Source of the DNA: Tistrella mobilis
Lineage (GTDB): Bacteria > Pseudomonadota > Alphaproteobacteria > Tistrellales > Tistrellaceae
Reading direction: 5' to 3'
Assembly: GCF_041468085.1 (NCBI RefSeq)
Contig: NZ_CP121014.1
Coordinates: forward strand, 676,499-740,498
DNA: 64,000 nucleotides
Positions 1 to 7,466 of the stretch are shown piece after piece. The notes under the pieces were generated by a model, which was not told where the DNA came from, did no database searches, and worked only from the letters and a program-made list of their open reading frames with translations. A program made the translations under genes and the position numbers. Positions within the stretch are counted from its first letter, which is position 1, and every line of letters starts with the position of its first letter.

Positions 1-1761
1 GTCGTCATGGACCTGCTGGCGCACCTCGATCGTGGCAGAGCCCCGGCGGAACATCTCGTCGAGCGCGCTCAACAGATAGTCGCATTGCAGCTCCACCGCC
101 GAGATGATGCTGCCGCCGTGTCCAAGGCCGACATTCGGGCCCAGCAGCATGAAGAAATTGGGGAAGCCGGGCACGGCGGTGCCCAGATAGGCCCGCGCAT
201 CATCGCCGTTCCAGACCTCCGACAACGCCTGATCGTCGCGGCCGCGCACCTCGTAGGAGCCCAGGAATTCGGTCGCCTTGAAGCCTGTGGCCAGCACCAG
301 AATGTCGGCCGCGCGTTCCTCACCCCCGCGCGAGACCAGCGTGCTGCCCCGCACCTCGGCCAGGTGGTCTGTGATCAGGTCGACATTGTCGCGGGCGATG
401 GTGCGGTACCAGCCGTTGTCGAGCAGCATGCGCTTGCCGAAGGGCGGGTAGTCGGGCAGCACCTTGTCCAGCAGATCCTGCCGGTCGCCCAGCTCTTGCT
501 GCATGTATTTGACGAAGGCGCGACGATGGCCGTCATTGACCGCGTTCAATGCCCGTTCGGGATGCGGCCAGGCGGGATCCTTCTGCAGCGAGGCATGGAC
601 CCGGTCGTTGAAGGTCCAGGCCAGCCGCTGGCGATACCACAACCGATAGAGCGGCATATTCGCAATCAGAAAGCGGATCGGTTGTGGCATCTCCTTGCCG
701 AATTGCGGGAAGGGCGCCGCCCACTGCTTCGAGCGTGCGAAGATGGTCAGCTGCCCGACCTTGGGCGCGATCGCCGGGGCCACCTGCATGGCAGAGGCGC
801 CATTGCCGACCAGCGCCACCCGCTTGCCCGCGACATCCAGATCCTCGGGCCATTCGGCGGTGTGGAAACAGGGGCCGGGGAAGCTGTCGAGGCCGGGGAT
901 ATGCGGCACCAGCGGCGTGTTCAGCACACCCACCGCGCTGACCAGCGCATCGGCGGTCAATACCTCCTGCGCGCCGTCGGGCCGGCGGATGGTCACCGCC
1001 CAGCGCCGGGCCTCCGCCTGCCACACCGCGCTCAGCACCCGGGTGTCGAACCGGGTGCAGCTCTCCAGCCCGTGATCGCGCGCGACCTTGCGGAAATAGC
1101 CGTAAAGCTCGCCCTGCAGCGCGAAATAGCGGGTCCAGTCATGCGGCGCGAACGAGAAAGAATAGATGTGGTTGGGGGTGTCGACCCCGGCGCCGGGATA
1201 GCGATTCTCGCGCCAGGTGCCGCCGAAATCCGAACCCTTCTCGATCACCTCGCAGGCGATGCCGCGCTGGCGCAGGCGGATCGCGGCGCAGATGCCCGAG
1301 ACGCCGGCGCCGATCACCAGCACCTTGAAGCCGGCCGGCACCGCCGCCGGCTCACCCAGCCGGTGCGGCTTCAGCCCCAGCCCCGAGGCGATGATCTCGC
1401 CATATTCCGCCGGCACCTCTTCGGCCATCGACACGCTCAACATCCGCACCAGCAGATCGTCGTCGGGCCGCGGCATCGCCACCGGCCGGCCGGCCCGCCA
1501 GGCCAGGATCGCCGCGGTCGCGGCGGCGCGGATCTCCGCCTGCACGTCCTCCGGCAGGCCGCCGTCGTCGTTGTCGTCCAGCCCGCGGCCGCGTTCGGGT
1601 GCATAGGGCGGCTCCAGCCAGCGCGTGTCGCCGGTCAGCTGGACCAGCACCATCAGCAGCGTCGGGATATTGGCGATCTCCACCGCCGCCCGGAAGGCGG
1701 CGTCCTGGTCAGTGTCGCCGGCACCCGCAAGGGCGCCGTCCCGGTTCGCGTGATCGGCCAT
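1..1761 (-). CDS. Baeyer-Villiger flavin monooxygenase, HAPMO type (C-terminus cut by window)
   Basis: The minus strand is open from ATG 1761 to the window edge, giving 587 residues with no stop, so the C-terminus is missing. AAGGAAAC lies just upstream of the start. After an N-terminal extension of about 140 residues comes an FAD Rossmann motif GAGVSG (151-156), then GTWRENRYPG (181-190), the Baeyer-Villiger fingerprint FPGPCFHTAEWP (294-305; pattern FxGxxxHxxxWP), and a second nucleotide-binding GNGASA near 318. The N-terminal extension is known from 4-hydroxyacetophenone monooxygenase. The family uses NADPH and O2 to turn ketones into esters. It diverges from an esterase gene, which fits ketone to ester to alcohol plus acid. 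The true substrate cannot be read from sequence. Confidence 0.9.
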   Translation of the reverse strand, partial: MADHANRDGALAGAGDTDQDAAFRAAVEIANIPTLLMVLVQLTGDTRWLEPPYAPERGRGLDDNDDGGLPEDVQAEIRAAATAAILAWRAGRPVAMPRPDDDLLVRMLSVSMAEEVPAEYGEIIASGLGLKPHRLGEPAAVPAGFKVLVIGAGVSGICAAIRLRQRGIACEVIEKGSDFGGTWRENRYPGAGVDTPNHIYSFSFAPHDWTRYFALQGELYGYFRKVARDHGLESCTRFDTRVLSAVWQAEARRWAVTIRRPDGAQEVLTADALVSAVGVLNTPLVPHIPGLDSFPGPCFHTAEWPEDLDVAGKRVALVGNGASAMQVAPAIAPKVGQLTIFARSKQWAAPFPQFGKEMPQPIRFLIANMPLYRLWYRQRLAWTFNDRVHASLQKDPAWPHPERALNAVNDGHRRAFVKYMQQELGDRQDLLDKVLPDYPPFGKRMLLDNGWYRTIARDNVDLITDHLAEVRGSTLVSRGGEERAADILVLATGFKATEFLGSYEVRGRDDQALSEVWNGDDARAYLGTAVPGFPNFFMLLGPNVGLGHGGSIISAVELQCDYLLSALDEMFRRGSATIEVRQQVHDD

Positions 1762-2018
1762 CGTCAGGTTTCCTTACCCTTGGCGGCAGGTTCGTCCTGC
1801 CCATTGCTCCTGATGCATCCTGAGCCTGATTGCCGGGGCGGGCGCCCCCATCGGGCATCTTGACCCGCATCGGGTGTCCGGGTACCGTAATTAAGTCGAA
1901 CGTTTTAGTCGATAGCTTTATACGACCGGCTTAGAGGTCGTGACTGGCGGAGCGCCCCGCACTGCCCCCGTTCCGAGGGCGGATGAAGAAGGGTACCCGC
2001 CCGGGAGGAGTGGTCCGG

Positions 2019-3236
2019 ATGCCTGCACGCCATGACGACGCGGCGCGGTTCTTGCGCACGCTCGACGACACCATCACCATCGAAGGATGGTGCCACCCGC
2101 GCTTCGCCGCGGTGGCCGAGGCCTTTGCCCGGAATTTCACCGACCGCGACGAGGCCGGCGCCTCGGTCGCGCTGGTCCATGACGGCCGGCTGGTGGTCGA
2201 TCTCTGGGGCGGCGCCGCGACCGCAGACCGCCCCTGGCAGGCCGATGACCTGGTGGTGGTGTTCTCGGCCACCAAGGCCGCAACCGCGCTCTCGCTGCAT
2301 CTGCTGGCCGAACGCGGCCGGCTCGATCTCGACCGGCCGGTCGCCGGCTACTGGCCGGAATTCGCAGCGAACGGCAAGGACCGCGCCACGGTGCGGATGA
2401 TCCTGGATCACACGATCGGCCTGCCGGTGCTGCGCCCGCAGCTCAAGGCGGACTGCATCACCGATTCCGCCTATATGATCGACCATCTGGCCGCCGAAAC
2501 CCCGTTCTGGGAGCCCGGCACCCGCACCGGCTATCACCCGCTGACCATGGGTTTCCTGGCGGCGGAAATCGTCCGCCGGGTCGACGGCCGCAGCCTGGGC
2601 CGCTTCTTCGCCGACGAGATCGCGGGCCCGCTCGGTCTCGATTTCTGGATCGGCCTGCCGGAAGAGCACGAACCGCGGGTGGCGCCGGTGATCATCCACC
2701 GGCCGCCGCGCGATGCCCAGACCACGCCCTTCCTGCTGGCGGCGCGCGAGCCGGGCAGCATCGCCAATCTGTTCGTGTTCAACAGCGGCGATTTCGCCGT
2801 CCGCGGCGTCAACACCCGCGCGGGCCATGCGGCCGAAATCGGCGCCGCGGGCGGCATCACCAATGCCCGCGGCCTGGCCGGGCTCTATGCGGCGCTGGTG
2901 CCGGGCGGGCCGCTCGGCTTCTCTGCCGACACCCTGGCCGGTTTCGCCGAGGCCAGCTCCGCCACCCATCTGGACGCGACCCTGCTGCAGCCGATGCGCT
3001 TCGGCCCCGGCTTCATGCTGCGCATGGACAATCGCCGCCGGCCACAACCGGCCGACAGCCTGGTGATCGGCCATCGCGCCTTCGGCCATGTCGGCGCCGG
3101 CGGCTCGGTCGGTTTCGCCGATCCCGCGGCCGGCATCGCCTTCGGCTATGCCATGACCCGCATGGGTCCGGGCCTGCTGCTCAACCCGCGCGGCCAGTCG
3201 CTGGTCGATGCGGCCTATGCCGCCCTCGGCGCCTGA
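2019..3236 (+). CDS. Serine esterase of the class C beta-lactamase fold (copy 1)
   Basis: A 405-residue hydrolase. I chose ATG 2019 because GGGAGGAG sits 8 bases upstream; an in-frame ATG at 1983 would add 12 residues without a better ribosome site. The nucleophile motif is SATK (SxxK), followed by the catalytic-tyrosine region GTRTGYHPLTMG and a C-terminal GHVGAGGS motif corresponding to the third active-site element. No signal peptide is seen, so it is probably cytoplasmic. Family members (EstB-like, often annotated beta-lactamase family) hydrolyse esters and amides rather than penicillins. It lies head to head with the Baeyer-Villiger monooxygenase and just ahead of a TRAP operon. A close paralogue is at 9958-11220. 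Confidence 0.88.
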   Translation: MPARHDDAARFLRTLDDTITIEGWCHPRFAAVAEAFARNFTDRDEAGASVALVHDGRLVVDLWGGAATADRPWQADDLVVVFSATKAATALSLHLLAERGRLDLDRPVAGYWPEFAANGKDRATVRMILDHTIGLPVLRPQLKADCITDSAYMIDHLAAETPFWEPGTRTGYHPLTMGFLAAEIVRRVDGRSLGRFFADEIAGPLGLDFWIGLPEEHEPRVAPVIIHRPPRDAQTTPFLLAAREPGSIANLFVFNSGDFAVRGVNTRAGHAAEIGAAGGITNARGLAGLYAALVPGGPLGFSADTLAGFAEASSATHLDATLLQPMRFGPGFMLRMDNRRRPQPADSLVIGHRAFGHVGAGGSVGFADPAAGIAFGYAMTRMGPGLLLNPRGQSLVDAAYAALGA

Positions 3237-3333
3237 GCGGCCACCACGGCGTCCACCACCACAACGACAGACGGCACCCGGCGCCACGCCCGGTATGCCG
3301 CACGCATCTGCACCACACGGGAGGATATCCACC

Positions 3334-4482
3334 ATGAAGACGATCCAGGGGATCGGTCTCGCCACGGCTCTGGCGGCACTGACCATGACCGCCACCGCCG
3401 CCTCGGCCGATCAGCTGCGCTTCGCGATCGGCCATCCGCCGGCCTCGTTCCTGGTCAAGGCGGGCGAGACCATGGCGAAGACCATGGCGGCAGAGACCGG
3501 CGACGCCGTCACCATCAAGGTCTTCCCCATGTCGCTCTTGAGCATGGCCGAGACCTCGGGCGGTCTGCGCGACGGGCTCGCCGATATCGGCACGGTGATG
3601 AGCACCTATTTCCCGGCCGAGTTTCCGCACACCAACCTGCTGCTCGAAGCCTCGATGATGCTGAGCACCCTGCCGGAAGATCCGACCGGCGTGGAGGCGC
3701 AGGCCTATTCGGCGGCCATGGCCGAATACATCCTGACGAAATGCCCTGAGTGCAATGCCGAGTTCGCGAAGCAGAACCAGGTCTACACCGCCGCCGCCGG
3801 CACGCCGGGCTATGCGCTGAACTGCACGAAGCCGGTGGTGACCATGGACGACCTCAAGGGCGCCCGGCTGCGCATCGGCGGCGCCAACTGGGCCGGCTGG
3901 TCGGAAGCCGTGGGTGCGGCGCCGGTGACCATGTCAGGCAATGAAATGCTGGAGGCGCTGAGCCAGGGCGTGCTGGACTGCATCATCCTGTCGGTGCCGG
4001 ACGTGCAGAATTTCGGCATGGGTGAGTCGGTCAAGCACATCACCATGGGCGCGCCCGGCGGCGTTTATGTCGCCTCGATGGCTCAGGTCAACCGCGATGC
4101 CTGGCAGGACCTCAGCCCCGAGGCCCGCACCGCCCTGCTCAAGGCGGCGGCGCTGGGTTCGGCCGAAGCCAGCCTCGCCTACGAGAACAACCAGGCCGAC
4201 ATTCTTGAAAAGGTGAAGGCCAAGGGGGTGCAGGTCCATCAGGCCGATCCGGCCGTGGCGGAGGCGACCCGCAGCTTCGTCGACGGCTATCTGAAGGCGA
4301 TGCCCGCCGCCTATCAGCAGCGCTATGGCGTCACCCGCGGCGAGGAAATGCTGTCGGAGTTCCGCGAAACCCTGATCAAGTGGGTGGGCCTTGCCCGCAC
4401 CGCCAAGACCCGTGAAGACCTCGCCCGGCTCTATTGGGACGAGATCTATTCCAAAGTCGACGTGAACACCCACGGCATGTAA
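3334..4482 (+). CDS. TRAP transporter substrate-binding protein, DctP family
   Basis: A 382-residue periplasmic binding protein. The start ATG 3334 follows GGGAGG and opens a clear signal peptide (MKTIQGIG..., cleavage likely after TAASA near residue 25). The DctP region with LKGARLRIGG and SQGVLDCIILSV is typical: the arginine after LKG binds the carboxylate of the ligand in this family. It heads a P-Q-M operon with the small and large membrane subunits at 4557-5090 and 5087-6394. The transporter imports an organic acid using the sodium or proton gradient. The neighbours (monooxygenase, esterase) suggest an aromatic or aliphatic keto-acid ligand, which is inference. Confidence 0.92.
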   Translation: MKTIQGIGLATALAALTMTATAASADQLRFAIGHPPASFLVKAGETMAKTMAAETGDAVTIKVFPMSLLSMAETSGGLRDGLADIGTVMSTYFPAEFPHTNLLLEASMMLSTLPEDPTGVEAQAYSAAMAEYILTKCPECNAEFAKQNQVYTAAAGTPGYALNCTKPVVTMDDLKGARLRIGGANWAGWSEAVGAAPVTMSGNEMLEALSQGVLDCIILSVPDVQNFGMGESVKHITMGAPGGVYVASMAQVNRDAWQDLSPEARTALLKAAALGSAEASLAYENNQADILEKVKAKGVQVHQADPAVAEATRSFVDGYLKAMPAAYQQRYGVTRGEEMLSEFRETLIKWVGLARTAKTREDLARLYWDEIYSKVDVNTHGM

Positions 4483-4556
4483 GGCGCGCGCCGCCCCGGC
4501 CCAGCCGGCCGGGGCGGGCCTTGCCCGATCCCCAGAACCCGACAGGTCCCGTTCCC

Positions 4557-5090
4557 ATGTCGACGCCCGGCCGCCTGCTTGCGCGGACGACCTCGCTCGC
4601 GACGCTCATCGCAGGCATTGCGATCGCGCTGATGATGCTGCACGTCTCGCTCGACGTCGCCTTCCGCTATCTGCTGGGTACGCCGCTGCCCGGCACCCTC
4701 ACCGTCGTCACCTATTATTACATGGTGATCGCCGCCTTCGTGCCGCTCGCCTTCGCCGAGTTGCGCCGTGCCCATATCTCGATGGAGATCGTGACCGATC
4801 TTCTGCCGAAACGCGGCCGCAACATGCTGGAAGGCTGGATGCTGGTGCCGACCGGGCTGGTGACCGCCCTGCTCACCTGGCGAGGCCTGGAAGAGGCGCT
4901 CAAACAGCAGGCGATCGGCGCGGCGCAGATCCAGGGGTCGTCCAGCATTCCGATCTGGCCGGCCTATTACGCGCTGCCGGTGGGCGCGGGATTGATGACC
5001 CTGCTGGTCATCTACCGCTTCGCCAATTTCCTGCGCCGGCGGCCCGATGATCTGCCGGCCGCCGCATCCGGACCGGAGGCAGGGCTGTGA
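4557..5090 (+). CDS. TRAP transporter small permease, DctQ family
   Basis: A 177-residue four-helix membrane protein. The start is ATG 4557; its hydrophobic stretches begin near residue 13 (TSLATLIAGIAIALMMLHV). The motif VSLDVAFRYLLGTPLPG with the later YYYMVIAAF and RRAHISMEI is characteristic of DctQ. Its stop overlaps the start of the large permease by four bases (GTGA), showing translational coupling. It forms the membrane complex with DctM and receives ligand from the binding protein just upstream. Confidence 0.92.
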   Translation: MSTPGRLLARTTSLATLIAGIAIALMMLHVSLDVAFRYLLGTPLPGTLTVVTYYYMVIAAFVPLAFAELRRAHISMEIVTDLLPKRGRNMLEGWMLVPTGLVTALLTWRGLEEALKQQAIGAAQIQGSSSIPIWPAYYALPVGAGLMTLLVIYRFANFLRRRPDDLPAAASGPEAGL

Positions 5091-6394
5091 GCGACGTTCA
5101 GATCGGCCTTTCCGGGCTTGGCCTGCTGCTGGTGTTCATCGCGCTGCGCATCCCCATCGGCATCTCGCTGATCGGCGTGTCCTTCGGCGGGCTGTGGATG
5201 CTGATGGGCTGGAAGGTGGCCTGGGGCTCGCTCGGCCTGCTGCCCTTCCAGTTCGCGGCCAACTGGGTGCTGAGTTCGGTGCCCATGTTCCTGCTGCTGG
5301 GTTTCGTCTGCTATCACGGCCAGCTGACCCAGGGCCTGTTCCGGGCGGCACGGGTCTGGCTGGAACGGGTGCCGGGCGGGCTGGCGGTCGCGGCCGTGAT
5401 GGGCTCGGCCGGTTTCGCGGCGGTTTCCGGCTCGTCCATCGCCTGTTCGGCGACCATGGGCCGGATCGCCATCCCGGAAATGCTGAAGGCGCGCTACCAT
5501 CCCGAACTCGCCACCGGCTCAGTGGCGGTGGCGGGCACGATCGGTGCGCTGATCCCCCCCTCGATCATCCTGATCCTGTACGGCGTGGTCGCTCAGGTGC
5601 CGGTCACCGGCCTGTTTCTGGGCGGTATCGCCGCGGGCGTCATCACCGCGATCGGCTATGTGCTGGTGATCGTGATCCGGGTGAAGCTGAACCCGGCGCT
5701 GGCGCCGCAGGTGGATGTCCGCACGCCCGCCGCGGAACGGATCGCGGCGCTCAAGGACACCTGGCCGGTGATCCTGCTGATGATCGGCATCTTCGGCGGC
5801 CTGTTCTCGGGCGTGTTCACCGCAACCGAGGCCGGGGCGGTCGGTGCGCTGATGGCGGTGGTGATCGCACTGGCCAAGGGCAGCCTCACCCGCGCGCGGT
5901 TCGGGGCCGCCATCGTCGACACGGTGCTCACCACTTCCACCCTGATCATCATCGGCATCGGCGCCACCCTGCTCACCCGCTTCCTGGCGCTGTCGGGATC
6001 GGCCGACTATCTCTCGGAACAGGTGCTGGCGCTGGGCGCCGATCCGGTGCTGATCATGGCCGGGGTGGTGATCGTGTATCTGCTGCTCGGCCTGTTCCTG
6101 GAACCGGTGGGCGCCATGCTGCTCACCCTGCCGATCGTGCTGCCGATCGTCGACGGCACCGGCTTCAGCCTGCTCTGGTTCGGCGTGATCCTGACCAAGC
6201 TGCTGGAGATCGGCATGATCACCCCGCCGGTCGGCATGAATGTCTTCGTGATCAAAAGCGTGGTCGGCGATCTGGTCAGAACCTCCGCCATCTTCCGTGG
6301 CATCCTCTGGTTCCTGGTCATGGATCTGGCCGTCCTGGCATTGCTGATGCTGGTGCCTGATTTGATCATGTATCTTCCGGGCCGTTTCGGATAA
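5087..6394 (+). CDS. TRAP transporter large permease, DctM family
   Basis: A 435-residue protein with about a dozen hydrophobic segments, the usual length of DctM. It starts with GTG at 5087 overlapping the dctQ stop, with GGAGGC upstream. Landmarks are SVPMFLLLGF, GSAGFAAVSGSSIACSATMG, LIPPSIILILYG and the conserved end region GMITPPVGMNVFVI. It is the transport-catalysing subunit of the 3334-6394 system. A TetR gene follows after about 50 bases and may control the operon. Confidence 0.94.
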   Translation: MSDVQIGLSGLGLLLVFIALRIPIGISLIGVSFGGLWMLMGWKVAWGSLGLLPFQFAANWVLSSVPMFLLLGFVCYHGQLTQGLFRAARVWLERVPGGLAVAAVMGSAGFAAVSGSSIACSATMGRIAIPEMLKARYHPELATGSVAVAGTIGALIPPSIILILYGVVAQVPVTGLFLGGIAAGVITAIGYVLVIVIRVKLNPALAPQVDVRTPAAERIAALKDTWPVILLMIGIFGGLFSGVFTATEAGAVGALMAVVIALAKGSLTRARFGAAIVDTVLTTSTLIIIGIGATLLTRFLALSGSADYLSEQVLALGADPVLIMAGVVIVYLLLGLFLEPVGAMLLTLPIVLPIVDGTGFSLLWFGVILTKLLEIGMITPPVGMNVFVIKSVVGDLVRTSAIFRGILWFLVMDLAVLALLMLVPDLIMYLPGRFG

Positions 6395-6446
6395 CCAATG
6401 GTCGGAAGATCCGTAGACTGCCGCCGGAAGACCCCAGGAGTAGCGC

Positions 6447-7157
6447 ATGTCCGCCGAACCCGCCCCCCTCGCCGGGGAGCCCATTCAGACCGATCCCACG
6501 CGCGAAAAGCTCAAGCTCGCGGCCATGCGCCTGTTCTCCACCCGCGGCATCGACGGGGTATCGGTGCGCAACATCGTCACCGAAGCCGGCATGCGCAACG
6601 GCGCCTCGCTCCACTATTATTTCGGCTCGAAGGAAGGGCTGATCCGCGAACTGGTGGTCGAGGCGGCCCAGCGCAGCGACCGGGCCCGCAATGCCTGTCT
6701 GGACCGGATGGAAGCCGAAGGCGGCCCGCGCCGGGTGGCCGACATCGTCCGCCTGCTGCTGGATGTGGAAACCACCGGGGCCGGCGACCCGGATGCCCAT
6801 CGCACGCTGCCGATCGGCTTCGGCCATATGCGCTTCATCGTCGCCATGCAGATCAACCACCGCGCCATGTTCCTGGATGCGGTGGGCGATCGCTGGCGGT
6901 CCAGCTATATGCGCTGTATCGAACATCTGCGCCGGCTGATGGCGCCCCTGCCGGCGGCGGTGATCAGCCAGCGTCTGGCCCATATGGTGCTGTTCATGAA
7001 CACCAGCCTCGCCGTGCGCGAAACCGCCTTCGAGGCCGACCCCACCGGCGGCGGGCTCTGGGGCAAGCCCTATGCGCTCGACTGCCTGGTCGAATCGCTC
7101 TGCGGCGCGCTGGAAGCGCCGCTTTCGCCCGAGGTGGCGGCGATGTTGCCGGGGTGA
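6447..7157 (+). CDS. TetR/AcrR family transcriptional regulator
   Basis: A 236-residue regulator starting at ATG 6447 with CAGGAG upstream. The N-terminal helix-turn-helix reads FSTRGIDGVSVRNIVTEAG followed by LHYYFGSKEGLI, the standard TetR DNA-binding signature (residues 25-70). The C-terminal part is an unassigned ligand-binding domain. It is transcribed in the same direction as the TRAP genes and is their likely regulator, perhaps also of the esterase and monooxygenase; this is inferred from position only. Confidence 0.9.
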   Translation: MSAEPAPLAGEPIQTDPTREKLKLAAMRLFSTRGIDGVSVRNIVTEAGMRNGASLHYYFGSKEGLIRELVVEAAQRSDRARNACLDRMEAEGGPRRVADIVRLLLDVETTGAGDPDAHRTLPIGFGHMRFIVAMQINHRAMFLDAVGDRWRSSYMRCIEHLRRLMAPLPAAVISQRLAHMVLFMNTSLAVRETAFEADPTGGGLWGKPYALDCLVESLCGALEAPLSPEVAAMLPG

Positions 7158-7201
7158 GGCCGCCGTCGCGACGAGACTCTCTGCATCAGAGGAGATCGGC
7201 A

Positions 7202-7447
7202 ATGGCAACGATGAACGTATCCCTGCCCGATGCGATGAAGGCCTGGGTCGAAGGCCAGGTCGACGGCGGCCGGTACGGCGACGCAAGCGACTATGTGCGT
7301 GACCTGATCCGCCGCGACCGCGCCCGCAGGGAAGCGATCGCCGCCCTTCAGACCGCGGTCACCGACGGCATCGAAAGCGGCGAGCCGCAGGCGCTCGACG
7401 TCGAGGCCTTCAAGCTGCGGATGCGCGAACGTCATCTCATCCGCTGA
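7202..7447 (+). CDS. ParD-like ribbon-helix-helix antitoxin, orphan
   Basis: An 81-residue protein starting at ATG 7202 behind AGAGGAGA. The N-terminus MATMNVSLPDAMKAWVEGQV and the following YGDASDYVRDLIRRD match the ribbon-helix-helix DNA-binding half of ParD antitoxins. ParD normally overlaps a parE toxin gene downstream. Here the next gene, 20 bases away, is the MscS channel on the opposite strand, so no ParE partner is present. It may be a leftover, or an antitoxin acting on a ParE elsewhere. Confidence 0.82.
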   Translation: MATMNVSLPDAMKAWVEGQVDGGRYGDASDYVRDLIRRDRARREAIAALQTAVTDGIESGEPQALDVEAFKLRMRERHLIR

Positions 7448-7466
7448 GCCGCCCGCCTCATCTCTC

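Noticed and set aside
7..1863. Long plus-strand open frame
   Set aside because: It is antisense to the Baeyer-Villiger monooxygenase, which has diagnostic motifs; GC-rich codon use keeps the antisense frame open.
5519..6484. 321-codon minus-strand frame
   Set aside because: His/Asp/Gln-rich shadow of dctM.
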